Assembly: GCA_963701015.1 (NCBI GenBank)
Contig: OY969556.1
Span: forward strand, 4,092,001 to 4,156,000
Direction of reading: 5' to 3'
DNA: 64,000 nucleotides
DNA from: MFD09286-c1 sp963701015
GTDB lineage: Bacteria > Bacteroidota > Bacteroidia > Bacteroidales > DTGW01
Part shown: one piece after another, positions 8,991 through 17,802 of the stretch
Layout of the letters: each line of letters begins with the position of its first letter
How positions within the stretch are numbered: the first letter of the stretch is position 1
The notes under the pieces: generated by a model
The model's database searches: none
Seen by the model: the letters and a program-made list of their open reading frames with translations, nothing else
Told to the model about the DNA's origin: nothing
Made by a program: the position numbers and the translations under genes

Positions 8991-9458
8991 TTATAATGTT
9001 TTTGTCCAGAAAAACATTTTTGGCTCACATTCTTTGAAGCCCAAACTGTTATACAAATGTTGTGCGTTATTGTTATCGTCACGCACTTCAAGTGTAACTT
9101 TGCAGAAGTCCCTTTCCTGGGCTATTTCAATTACGCGCTCAAGCAATTTACGGCCAATACCCATTCCTCTGAATTCCTTTTTAACAGCAATGTCATGCAC
9201 ATTAAAATAGGGTTTGGCTTTAAAAGTAGAAAAATTGACATAGCTGGTTATAATTCCTGCATAATGCTTATCTGCTAGCGCGAATAGAACCATACAAGCA
9301 GGATGTTCGCTCAGTCCATTAACCAATTGGTTTTTTATTTCGTCTTTCATTATTTCTTCACCACCCATGGGGTCAGCCATGTAGGCTTCGGTTAGTTCAA
9401 CAAGCATTTGCCTGTGTTCTTTGTTTTTAAAATCGCATTGAATAATTTCTGTTGTCAT
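8991..9458 (-). CDS. GNAT family N-acetyltransferase
   Basis: A 155-residue single-domain acetyltransferase using acetyl-CoA. The acetyl-CoA pyrophosphate loop is visible as VKKEFRGMGIGRKLLERV (R/QxxGxG/A motif) near residues 92-108, followed by the C-terminal signature DNNNAQHLYNSLGFKE. The acceptor cannot be inferred. It starts 2 bp after the mtgA stop, so it is the second gene of an mtgA-GNAT pair. Confidence 0.9.
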   Translation of the reverse strand: MTTEIIQCDFKNKEHRQMLVELTEAYMADPMGGEEIMKDEIKNQLVNGLSEHPACMVLFALADKHYAGIITSYVNFSTFKAKPYFNVHDIAVKKEFRGMGIGRKLLERVIEIAQERDFCKVTLEVRDDNNNAQHLYNSLGFKECEPKMFFWTKTL

Positions 9459-9460
9459 AT

Positions 9461-10150
9461 TTAAAGTTCAATTTTACCAACTTCATCCATTAATTTTAAA
9501 ACCCGGTTCTGGTAATAATACATATAACCATTTGGTCGTGCAAGATTTCGTTTTAAAGGCGCTGGAAGTACTGAAGTTATTAATGCAGCTTCATTCCTGG
9601 TTAATTTAATGGCATGTTTATGAAAATATTTTTCCGAGGCAGCTTCAACACCATACACCCCATTTCCTAATTCTACAATATTCAGGTACATTTCCATAAT
9701 TCTTTGCTTGGTCCAAAATATTTCAATTAAATAGGTAAAATAAAGTTCAACTCCTTTACGGAAATAAGTTCGGGAAGGGAAGAGAAATAAATTTTTGGCG
9801 GTTTGTTGTGAAATTGTACTGGCACCATGTTTAATTTTACTGTACTTGTTTATTTCACGTGCTTTTTGAACAGCTTCCCAATCCACACCATGATGTAAGA
9901 GAAAATTATTGTCTTCGGCTGCAACTACTGCCTGAATTATATTGGGCGAAATTTGGTCAATTGTAACCCATTTATAATCACATTGCCTTTTCCCATATTT
10001 ACTGTCATGTACAATATACCGAATAATCATTAAAGGTGTGAATGGCGGATGCACAAATCTGAAAAAAATTACAGATAATATACTGCCAATAAAAAACGCA
10101 ATAATTATCCGTTTTAGCCAATAAGATATTTTAACAAAGATGTTGCGCAT
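9461..10150 (-). CDS. mtgA: Monofunctional peptidoglycan transglycosylase
   Basis: Polymerises lipid II into glycan strands at the periplasmic face of the inner membrane. The 229 residues are normal for MtgA. One N-terminal membrane anchor (about residues 11-31) precedes a GT51 domain. The catalytic region AVVAAEDNNFLLHHGVDW holds the catalytic Glu79, followed by GASTISQQTAKNLFL (motif 2) and KQRIMEMYLNIVELGNGVYGVEAA (motifs 3-4). There is no transpeptidase domain. A TATATTTG element on the minus strand (10170-10177) lies just upstream. Confidence 0.96.
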   Translation of the reverse strand: MRNIFVKISYWLKRIIIAFFIGSILSVIFFRFVHPPFTPLMIIRYIVHDSKYGKRQCDYKWVTIDQISPNIIQAVVAAEDNNFLLHHGVDWEAVQKAREINKYSKIKHGASTISQQTAKNLFLFPSRTYFRKGVELYFTYLIEIFWTKQRIMEMYLNIVELGNGVYGVEAASEKYFHKHAIKLTRNEAALITSVLPAPLKRNLARPNGYMYYYQNRVLKLMDEVGKIEL

Positions 10151-10169
10151 AAATATTGCAAAAACCGGG

Positions 10170-10177
10170 CAAATATA
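10170..10177 (-). promoter_or_regulatory. Predicted -7 box for mtgA
   Basis: The minus strand reads TATATTTG, an exact match to the Bacteroidota -7 consensus TAnnTTTG, about 20 bp before the mtgA start. A TTG occurs about 22 bp further upstream in the minus direction as a possible -33 element. Confidence 0.5.
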
Positions 10178-10230
10178 TAATTTTATCCCATATTCAGTTT
10201 CAAGAAATTAAGGTATAAAAAATTTAAACA

Positions 10231-10404
10231 ATGAGCACAGAAAAAGTTTTACAGGCATTGAAGAAATCAGGAAAACCTATGAAATCAGCCGAAATTGCCG
10301 AAGCTACAGGAATTGACAAAAAGGATGTGGACAAAGCAATAAAAACTTTAAAAGCAGAAGAAAAAATTATCAGTCCCAAAAATTGCTATTACCAGGCAAA
10401 ATGA
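10231..10404 (+). CDS. Small winged-helix-like DNA-binding protein
   Basis: A 57-residue basic protein, MSTEKVLQALKKSGKPMKSA to a C-terminal CYYQAK. The pattern of helix, then SAEIAEATGIDKKDVDKAIK as a helix-turn-helix, then KIISPKNCYYQ as a beta wing, looks like a minimal winged-helix domain. Its stop overlaps the next start in an ATGA (10401-10404), so translation of the GNAT gene is probably coupled. It may regulate its own operon or be a DNA- or RNA-binding partner; neither can be shown here. Confidence 0.7.
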   Translation: MSTEKVLQALKKSGKPMKSAEIAEATGIDKKDVDKAIKTLKAEEKIISPKNCYYQAK

Positions 10405-10874
10405 TTGCTGAAAACATTGCCTTTGTTGTTGTTGATCAATCGAAGCTTGATAAAGTTGAAACTTTATGGAGTAAGCTGCGGTTGCATCACATGAATAACT
10501 CATTGCATTTTAAGGAGCGATACCAAACAATGAATTTTCAGGAAAGAATAGCACCCTTACTTAAAAAGTGCAAGAATGGTGATTTGTTTATTGAAATTGC
10601 TTCGGATAAATTGACAAAAAAGGATATTGGATATTGCATAAGTTCCTTTACAGACTTAACCGGGAAGGAAGGCGAAATTGAATCGTTGTATATTGAACCG
10701 GAATACCGAGGTTTAAATATAGGTCGCACATTAGTTCAAAATGCTTTACAATGGATGGATGCAAAAAATGTATCGACTAAAAAAGTTGTAGTAGCAGCTG
10801 GCAATGAATCAGCCATTCATTTTTATGCAAAATTTGGATTTTATACAAAATCATTAAGTTTGGAACAAAGCTGA
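10401..10874 (+). CDS. GNAT family N-acetyltransferase
   Basis: A 157-residue acetyltransferase starting at the ATG at 10401, which overlaps the previous stop by four bases; an upstream in-frame TTG at 10383 is less likely. The conserved acetyl-CoA loop is IEPEYRGLNIGRTLVQNAL (near residue 110), followed by NESAIHFYAKFGF near the C-terminus. The N-terminal half (VDQSKLDKVETLWSKLRLHH) is typical of a GNAT subgroup with a long first helix. The acceptor is unknown. The coupled winged-helix gene upstream suggests a shared role. Confidence 0.85.
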   Translation: MIAENIAFVVVDQSKLDKVETLWSKLRLHHMNNSLHFKERYQTMNFQERIAPLLKKCKNGDLFIEIASDKLTKKDIGYCISSFTDLTGKEGEIESLYIEPEYRGLNIGRTLVQNALQWMDAKNVSTKKVVVAAGNESAIHFYAKFGFYTKSLSLEQS

Positions 10875-11062
10875 ATTTAATTTAACACTTTTTGACATTC
10901 CTTCCGTTTTAATTGCTTCAAAATGGCATAATTGATTTCTAATATTGCATTTTTTGCAAATACAATTGAAGTTCTGATACAGTTTATATATTATTATGCA
11001 AATATTGCAAATCCCTTTATTGGCTTAGTATAAATCAATTTTATAGCAGATTTATAACAATA

Positions 11063-11070
11063 TATTTTTG
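11063..11070 (+). promoter_or_regulatory. Predicted -7 box for the FlgO-like gene
   Basis: TATTTTTG matches TAnnTTTG and lies 26 bp before the ATG at 11097. The 222 bp between the GNAT gene and this start hold no other coding signal that I can see. No clear TTTG is present at -33. Confidence 0.4.
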
Positions 11071-11096
11071 ATCTGAAATCAAAAAAAAATATTGTT

Positions 11097-12224
11097 ATGA
11101 AAACAAAATTTTACTCTTCGAAAAAATTTGTCCTTTTCTACTTTTTAGTTATTGTTCTAACTGCAAATTCATTTGCCCAGAAAAGGCCGACTATAACCGT
11201 ATTAAATATTGATACGCACGGTTTGGAATACACTCCTGAACAATTGGGAAACCTTGTTAGAATTGAATTGGAAAGGCTCGATACTTTTGAAGTAATGGAC
11301 AGGTATGATGTTGTTTACCTGGTTAAGAAGAACAGCCTTGATATTTCGAACTGTTACGGTAAAATTGGATTGCTGGAGGTTGGCAATTCACTTAAATCCG
11401 ACAAAATGTTATCGGGTAGTATTGAATTGTATGGCGAAACGATAATCCTTACTCTTCGTTTGGTTGATGTGCATAAAAGCGTGATAGAAAAAAGCTATGT
11501 AAAGGAATATTTGAACCTTCCAAAAGAAATGCAATCGATGATAAGGGTTTCGTTACGTGAAATGTTTGGATTATCAAACGATCCAAATTTTGTAGCTCAG
11601 TTAACCAAACCCAACACTTATGAAAATGTGGTAAGCACACCACAAACCGATAGATTAAATTTATCAGGGCCTCGAATGGGCGTTGCTGCTTTTACAGGTC
11701 AGTTTTGTAGAATTTTACGGGATAAGACTGAAAATGGTGGATTTGATATGTATCCTTATATGTATCAGTTTGGTTACCAATTCGAAAAGATGTACCTGAA
11801 TGAAGGTAATTTCCAGGCGCTTTTTGAATGCATCCCCATGATTTCAGGAATTGACCAGGGAAAGTTAATACCCTCAGTTGCTTTAATGAATGGAATAAGA
11901 GACAATATTGGAGGTTGGGAATTTGCAGTAGGTCCAAATTTTGCCATTTCAAAAAGGGCAAATGTTTTTATGGATAAAAATGGAATTTGGCAGCTTAAAA
12001 GCAACTATTCGCCAGATAAAGTTGTTGATAGTACGAAAGTTCAATTTTATAACCAGGCAGATAGCCGGGGATTTGGAGTACTTTCTCCTTCATTCGTAAT
12101 AGCTGTAGGTAAAACATTTAAATCTGGCCGAATGAATTTTCCTGTGAATATCTATTTTATTCCTGCAAAAGATGGATTGGAATTTGGGTTATCGTTAGGA
12201 TATAATGCAAAAAACAGCAAATAA
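11097..12224 (+). CDS. Exported FlgO/CsgG-like protein of unknown function
   Basis: A 375-residue protein with a signal peptide (KKFVLFYFLVIVLTANSFAQ, cleavage near residue 28). Residues about 32-155 look like the FlgO/CsgG/TolB-N type alpha-beta fold: ITVLNIDTHGLEYTPEQLGN, then LERLDTFEVMDRYDV, then MLSGSIELYGETIILTLRLV, a pattern of testing a low-copy envelope component. The C-terminal 180 residues are aromatic and Gly-rich and may form an outer-membrane barrel (GWEFAVGPNFAISKRAN, LEFGLSLGYNAK at the end). It is single in its transcript, ended by a 17-bp hairpin. I cannot assign a function. Confidence 0.6.
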   Translation: MKTKFYSSKKFVLFYFLVIVLTANSFAQKRPTITVLNIDTHGLEYTPEQLGNLVRIELERLDTFEVMDRYDVVYLVKKNSLDISNCYGKIGLLEVGNSLKSDKMLSGSIELYGETIILTLRLVDVHKSVIEKSYVKEYLNLPKEMQSMIRVSLREMFGLSNDPNFVAQLTKPNTYENVVSTPQTDRLNLSGPRMGVAAFTGQFCRILRDKTENGGFDMYPYMYQFGYQFEKMYLNEGNFQALFECIPMISGIDQGKLIPSVALMNGIRDNIGGWEFAVGPNFAISKRANVFMDKNGIWQLKSNYSPDKVVDSTKVQFYNQADSRGFGVLSPSFVIAVGKTFKSGRMNFPVNIYFIPAKDGLEFGLSLGYNAKNSK

Positions 12225-12235
12225 TTATTAAATAT

Positions 12236-12274
12236 AAATAAGTAAAGCCGGGTTAAGCCCGGCTTTACTTATTT
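12236..12274. terminator. Bidirectional hairpin terminator
   Basis: A perfect 17-bp inverted repeat (12236-12252 and 12258-12274) with a 5-base loop and a GC-rich centre (AAAGCCGGG / CCCGGCTTT) sits between the converging FlgO-like gene and infB. The arms end in A- and T-rich sequence, so it can act in both directions. Confidence 0.85.
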
Positions 12275-12288
12275 AAACTAAAATTTTA

Positions 12289-15250
12289 TTATAATTTTTT
12301 CTTTACTTCAGTTTCTTTAAATCCTTCTACAAGATCACCTACTTTAATATCATTAAAGTTTTCGATGTTTAATCCGCAATCCTGACCTGATACTACTTCT
12401 TTTACATCGTCTTTAAATCGTTTTAACGATGCCAGGTTCCCGGTATATACAACTATTCCGTCACGAATAATGCGGACTTTTGTGCTGCGTTGAATTTTTC
12501 CTTCTTTACACATACAACCTGCAACGGTTCCAACTTTTGTAATTTTGAATACTTCACGTATTTCAAGGGTTGCAACAATTTCTTCTTTAATTTCAGGAGA
12601 AAGCATACCCTCCATAGCGTCCTTTAATTCTTCAATTGCGTCGTAAATAATAGAATACAAACGGATTTCAATTTGTTCTTTCTCAGCGAGTTTACGTGCA
12701 TTCATGGATGGACGAACCTGGAAACCAATAATAATAGCGTTTGAAGCAGCTGCCAACAGAATATCCGATTCTGAAATTTGCCCAACTGCTTTATGAATAA
12801 TATTCAACTGAATTTCAGGCGTTGAAAGTTTAATAAGTGAATCGGACAGAGCTTCAACAGAACCATCAACATCACCTTTTACAATTACATTAAGTTCTTT
12901 AAAACTGCCTATTGCTATTCGTCGGCCAATTTCATCGAGCGTGATATGCTTTTTGGTACGGATTCCCTGTTCACGCTGTAATTGTTCACGTTTTAATGCT
13001 ATATCTTTTGCTTCTTTTTCATCATCCAAAACATGAAATTCGTCACCAGCCTGGGGAGCGCCATTTAAACCCAAAACTAATACGGGACTTGATGGACCCG
13101 CTTCGTCAACACGTTTTCCACGTTCATTATACATAGCTTTTACACGACCAAAATGAGTTCCGGCTAATACTAAATCTCCAATGTGTAATGTTCCGGTTTC
13201 AACCAAAATGGTGGCAACATATCCACGGCCTTTATCCAATGATGATTCAACAACATTTCCTTTGGCATTTCTATTCGGATTTGCAGTTAATTCAAGTATT
13301 TCGGCTTCGAGCAAAACTTTTTCCAATAGCTTATCTACATTTAAGCCCGATTTTGCTGATACTTCCTGCGATTGATATTTTCCACCCCAATCTTCAACCA
13401 GCAAATTCATGTTGGCCAATTCTTCCTTTATCTTATCAGGGTTTGCCGTTGGTTTATCTATTTTATTAATTGCAAATACAATTGGAACACCTGCTGCCTG
13501 TGCATGGTTGATTGCTTCGCGGGTTTGCGGCATTACACCGTCATCAGCTGCAACAACTATAATTGCAATATCTGTAATTTTAGCACCACGGGCACGCATT
13601 GCAGTAAAAGCTTCGTGACCCGGAGTATCAAGAAACGTAATTTGCTTGCCACCTTCCAATTGAACTCCATAAGCACCTATATGTTGTGTAATTCCTCCAG
13701 CTTCACCGGCAATTACATTTGTATTACGAATAAAGTCGAGCAACTTGGTTTTACCATGGTCAACGTGACCCATTACAGTTACAATTGGCGGACGAGGCAT
13801 TAAATCTTCCGGTTCATCATCTTCTTCTTCAATGGCTTCCTGAATTTCAACACTTACAAATTCAACTTTGAAATTGTGTTCTTCAGCCAATAAAACGATA
13901 GTTTCGGCATCGAGCCTTTGATTAATGGAAACAAAAAGCCCAAGGCTCATACATGTTGCGATAAGCTGTGTTGGAGGAACATTCATCATGGAACCTAACT
14001 CATTTACAGTAACAAATTCAGTTACTTTAATGATTGATTTTTCCATTTCGGTGCGTTCCTGCTCATCTTGATGACGCTGACTTACAGCATCACGTTTTTC
14101 ACGCCTGTATTTTGATGTCTTTGATTTTGATCCTTTAGAGGTAAGTCTGGCAAGTGTATCCTTGATCTGTTTTTGTACATCTACTTCATTAACTTCCTGT
14201 CGAAATACTCTCTTTATCTTCTTTTTGTCTTTATTTACAGTTGAATGTTGCTGTCCACCCTGAGGTCGATTGATTTCAGTTACAGTTATTTTTTTCCCTT
14301 CAATTGAAATTCGTTTCCGTTTTTTCTTTTTATGACGATCGGCTTCAAAATCGCTTGACGATGCAACCAATTTTTTGCTTTCTTTATCTCCTGGGAGGTC
14401 AATTTTGCCAACTACTGTTCGGACCAGCCAATTTACCAGCTTTTGCACGTATAACATGGTCTTCTGATTTCTCAGCTTTTTGTTTTTCTTTTACAGGTAT
14501 TGCTTCCTCGTTTTCTTCAACAGCAGGTTGTTCAGCTGCTAATCGCTTTTTAATATCTTTTTCCGATTGTTTACGTTCGGCTTCACGTTCTTTGTATGAA
14601 CGTTTTGGAGGCCGGGTACGGAGGTTCATTGAATCGAGATCAATTCTACCTACAACCTTTGGTTGTTCAATTTCTTCCGGTTTCTCGGTAGCAATATGTT
14701 CAATAACCTCAGCTTTATGAACAGCTTTTGGTTCTGCTTTTAATTCAACTTTTTCGTGTACTTCTTTAGTTTTCTTTTTTACAGGTGCTGGTTCAGGAAT
14801 TTGTTCCTGTATCTTTTCCTCTTTTACAGGTTCAGGTTTTGGCGTTTTTTTGGGAGTACTGATATCAATTTTTCCTACAACTTTTATTTCAATTTTTTCT
14901 TTGGGTTCTTCAGTTTCATGAAGTATAGCCCTTAGCCTAACATCTTTAATTGTTTCTTCTTCAATATCCTGATCATCTTCATCAATTGGGCGTTTTTTAA
15001 CATCCTGAAGAGTAATGGTTTCTTTCTTATCGCGAAATTCCCTTAAGTTTAGTTTTTCCGATTCTTTCTTTACTGAAATTTCAGAACTATATTCCTTTTC
15101 GAGAATTTTAACCAAATCTTCAGAAATTTTGGTGTTCGGATTATTCTCAACATCATGTCCTTTCTTTTTCAGAAAATCCACAATAGTGGTTATCCCAACA
15201 TTGAATTCCTTGGCTAATTTACTAAGTCGTACTCCTTTTTGATCACTCAT
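12289..15250 (-). CDS. infB: Translation initiation factor IF-2 (frameshifted in this sequence)
   Basis: The GTPase that brings fMet-tRNA to the ribosome. The minus strand from 15250 gives 283 codons of the IF-2 N-terminal part: an IF2_N domain (KLAKEFNVGITTIVDFLKKK) and a charged Lys/Glu/Pro linker. It stops at 14399. A second frame, open from 14457 to 12289, holds the rest: another IF2_N-like segment, the G domain (GHVDHGKT, NKID), and domains II-IV. The join is at the TT at 14418-14419: removing one base gives a continuous 986-residue IF-2 reading PTVVGKIDLP across it, the normal Bacteroidota length. infB is essential, so this is most likely a sequence error. It is third in the rimP-nusA-infB operon. 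Confidence 0.93.
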
Positions 15251-15321
15251 ATTAATGTTCCAAGTATTTTAAAGCCCGATATTACAAATATTTATTAAAT
15301 TTTCTCTGACCTGCAAATAAA

Positions 15322-16557
15322 TTATTCAAATTCGGCTTTCAGAATTCTAATAACTTCTTTTACTGTTTCTTCCTCTAAATCGGTTCGTTTAACTAAGTCA
15401 GTGGCTCCTAATTCAAGTACACTTTTTGCTGTATCGCAACCAATTGCTTTTAGTTCGTCAATAATCCAGCTTTCAATTTCATCGGCAAATTCGTCGAGGT
15501 TTACATCTTCATCATCATCTTCTGATTCGCGATAAACATCAATTTCATAACCTGTAAGCTGGCTGGCTAATTTAATATTCAAACCACCTTTACCAATTGC
15601 AAGAGAAACCTCTTTAGGGTGCAAATATACAGCAGCATTGCTTTCTTGTTCATTTAATTTGATAGAAGTTACTTTTGCAGGACTTAAAGCCCTTGTTATA
15701 TATAATTGTGTGTTATTGGTAAAGTTAATAACGTCAATATTTTCGTTGCGAAGCTCACGAACAATTCCGTGAATACGTGATCCTTTCATTCCAACGCAGG
15801 CACCAACCGGGTCAATTCTGTCGTCATACGATTCAACTGCAACTTTGGCACGTTCGCCTGGAACCCTGACTATTTTTTTAATTGTAATTAAACCATCGAA
15901 TATTTCCGGCACTTCGAGTTCAAATAACCTTTCAAGGAAAATTGGTGATGTACGTGAAAGAATAATTAATGGGTTGTTGTTACGCATATCAACTTTTATA
16001 ACAACCGCTCTAATAGTATCTCCTTTCCGGAAATAATCAGATGGAATTTGTTCGGTTTTAGGCATTATTAATTCATTGCCTTCATCGTCGAGTATTAAAA
16101 TTTCTTTTTTCCAAACCTGATAAACTTCCCCGGTTATAATTTCACCAATCCTGTCCTTATATTTTGCATAAATGTTATTTTTTTCAAGTTCCATAATACG
16201 GGCGCTCAAATTCTGACGTAAAGCCAAAATAATACGGCGTCCAAAACTTGCTAATTTTACTTCGTCGGTAACATCTTCACCAACTTCATAATCATCATCA
16301 ATTTTTTTAGCATCGGTAATTGAAATTTGGCGATTCGGGTCTTCCAATTCATCATCGTTCACGACCTGACGGTTTCTCCATATTTCGAAGTCGCCCTTAT
16401 CAATATTAATAATTACATCGTAATTATTTGCTTCGCCATACGCTTTTTGCAGCATCGATTTGAATACATCCTCCAAAACGCGCATCATTGTTGCCCTGTC
16501 GATATTTTTCAGTTCTTTAAATTCTGAAAAGGTTTCTATAAGGTTCAGATTTTCCAT
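15322..16557 (-). CDS. nusA: Transcription termination/antitermination factor NusA
   Basis: NusA binds RNA polymerase and nascent RNA to control pausing and termination. The 411 residues show the N-terminal polymerase-binding domain (about 1-130), an S1 domain (about 135-200, GEIITGEVYQVWKKEILIL), and two KH domains (VGACVGMKGSRIHGIVREL and SLAIGKGGLNIKLASQLTG). An acidic stretch (ESEDDDEDVNLDEFADEIE) leads to a short C-terminal helical domain (LELGATDLVKRTDL). It sits between rimP (25 bp upstream) and infB (71 bp downstream) in the conserved operon. Confidence 0.97.
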   Translation of the reverse strand: MENLNLIETFSEFKELKNIDRATMMRVLEDVFKSMLQKAYGEANNYDVIINIDKGDFEIWRNRQVVNDDELEDPNRQISITDAKKIDDDYEVGEDVTDEVKLASFGRRIILALRQNLSARIMELEKNNIYAKYKDRIGEIITGEVYQVWKKEILILDDEGNELIMPKTEQIPSDYFRKGDTIRAVVIKVDMRNNNPLIILSRTSPIFLERLFELEVPEIFDGLITIKKIVRVPGERAKVAVESYDDRIDPVGACVGMKGSRIHGIVRELRNENIDVINFTNNTQLYITRALSPAKVTSIKLNEQESNAAVYLHPKEVSLAIGKGGLNIKLASQLTGYEIDVYRESEDDDEDVNLDEFADEIESWIIDELKAIGCDTAKSVLELGATDLVKRTDLEEETVKEVIRILKAEFE

Positions 16558-16582
16558 ATCTTATTTTTTTGATCTAAAAATT

Positions 16583-17047
16583 TTAAAATTTCAATACAAG
16601 TTTTGTGTTTTTAATTTTTTCGAACTCCACAAATTGTTGTTCGTAAATTATTTGTTTTTTTTTGGTTTTTTCAATTTTGATTATTTTTTCAGATTCAATG
16701 TTTACGCCATCGTCAGTAATTGAACCCAATTTACCTTTTATTTTTTGACCATTATTAAAAAGTATTTCAACAGTTTGGCCAATATTCTTCTGATATTGTT
16801 GTTTTACCCTGAATGGTTCTGATAACCCGGCCGATGAAACTTCCAATTCATAATCTTCAACTTCCCGGTCAAAGTTTGCTTCAATAGCGCGTGTTACTGC
16901 AACACAATCATCAATGCCAATACCTGAAAAACTGTCAAGTGAAACAACTATTTTATTACCAGGTTTAACAGCTATTTCAACTATAAATTGGTTATTCGAG
17001 TCTATTTTGTTTTCGACAACCTGTCGAATTTTTTCTTTTGTAATCAT
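16583..17047 (-). CDS. rimP: Ribosome maturation factor RimP
   Basis: Needed for 30S subunit maturation. The 154-residue protein has the N-terminal alpha/beta domain with DDCVAVTRAIEANFDREVED and the signature YELEVSSAGLSEPFRV, followed by the C-terminal SH3-like barrel (GQTVEILFNNGQKIKGKL). It is the first gene of the rimP-nusA-infB operon, with a TATCTTTG promoter element upstream. Confidence 0.95.
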   Translation of the reverse strand: MITKEKIRQVVENKIDSNNQFIVEIAVKPGNKIVVSLDSFSGIGIDDCVAVTRAIEANFDREVEDYELEVSSAGLSEPFRVKQQYQKNIGQTVEILFNNGQKIKGKLGSITDDGVNIESEKIIKIEKTKKKQIIYEQQFVEFEKIKNTKLVLKF

Positions 17048-17112
17048 GGTCGCTAAAGGGTAATAAAATAGGGGACTCTTGTCCCCTAAACCATAATAAA
17101 CCTAATCGAGCG

Positions 17113-17145
17113 CAAAGATATAGAATTTTAAATGAGAATTGCAAA
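17113..17145 (-). promoter_or_regulatory. Predicted promoter of the rimP-nusA-infB operon
   Basis: On the minus strand TATCTTTG (17113-17120) is an exact TAnnTTTG -7 box, and TTTG (17142-17145) lies 21 bp upstream as the -33 box. It is 66 bp before the rimP start. It faces away from the rpsP promoter in the same intergenic region. Confidence 0.65.
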
Positions 17146-17203
17146 TTTTATTAAAGATGAATTATTTAAGCTAAATTTAAAGAATAAAATTAGTTTTTCC
17201 AGA

Positions 17204-17234
17204 TGTGGATTATTCAAAGAATATTTTATCTTTG
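17204..17234 (+). promoter_or_regulatory. Predicted promoter of rpsP-rimM
   Basis: TATCTTTG (17227-17234) is an exact -7 consensus match, with a TGTG near 17204-17207 as a weak -33 element. It lies 46 bp before the rpsP ATG, leaving a short leader. Confidence 0.6.
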
Positions 17235-17280
17235 CAGGCTCAAAAAATAATTAAGTTCTAATAAATTAAAGCGTTAAGTT

Positions 17281-17787
17281 ATGCCCACAAAAATCAGACT
17301 ATCGCGTCAGGGACGCAAAAGAATTCCTTACTACCACATTGTGGTAGCTGATAGCAGGGCGCCACGGGATGGCAAATACATTGAACGTTTAGGCGTGTAT
17401 AACCCTAAATCAAATCCTGCCACTATTGAAATTGATTTTGATAGAGCATTGTATTGGCTGCAAACTGGCGCACAACCTACAGATACTTGCCGGAATATAC
17501 TTTCGGATAAAGGTGTTTTATATAAAAATCATCTTTTGGGTGGTGTAAAAAAAGGTGCTTTTACTACCGAACAAGCTGAAGCTAAATACCAGGCCTGGAC
17601 TGAACAAAAAGAAAGTAAAATTCAGCAAAGTATTGATGCTACAAAAAGCAACAAGGAAAAAATTAAACAACAAAAATTAGAAGCCGAAAGTAAGATTCGT
17701 GAAGCCAGGGCTGCTGCTATTGCTAAAAAGGCTGTTGTTGTTGAAGCTGATGTTCCTGCTGAAAACACCGAAGAAGCTGCTAATTAA
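17281..17787 (+). CDS. rpsP: 30S ribosomal protein bS16
   Basis: A small-subunit protein that binds 16S rRNA early in assembly. The first 80 residues are a textbook bS16 (MPTKIRLSRQGRKRIPYYHI, DSRAPRDGKYIERLGVYNPK). The total of 168 residues is about twice the proteobacterial form, because of a C-terminal tail rich in Lys, Glu and Ala (KIKQQKLEAESKIREARAAA) that is probably helical. Such tails are common in Bacteroidota bS16. rimM follows after 15 bp, the usual pairing. Confidence 0.97.
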   Translation: MPTKIRLSRQGRKRIPYYHIVVADSRAPRDGKYIERLGVYNPKSNPATIEIDFDRALYWLQTGAQPTDTCRNILSDKGVLYKNHLLGGVKKGAFTTEQAEAKYQAWTEQKESKIQQSIDATKSNKEKIKQQKLEAESKIREARAAAIAKKAVVVEADVPAENTEEAAN

Positions 17788-17802
17788 TAATATTTTACCC
17801 AA

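Noticed and set aside
12289..14457. A separate short IF-2 isoform starting at 14457
   Set aside because: The ATG is only a chance codon in the shifted frame (MLYVQKLVNWLVR has no homology); the conserved text begins where the corrected frame joins (PTVVGKIDLP).
14399..14457. Programmed ribosomal frameshifting in infB
   Set aside because: No slippery heptamer or stimulatory structure is visible at CCGAACAG, and IF-2 is not known to need frameshifting. The same kind of indel in three other genes favours error.
14304..14720. Plus-strand ORFs opposite infB, gltX, cysS and others
   Set aside because: They are shadows of conserved genes: their codons follow the composition of the opposite strand, they have no promoter or recognisable domain, and they overlap confirmed coding sequence.
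17281..17787. Long bS16 tail as a fusion or insertion
   Set aside because: Lys/Glu/Ala-rich C-terminal extensions are usual in Bacteroidota bS16.
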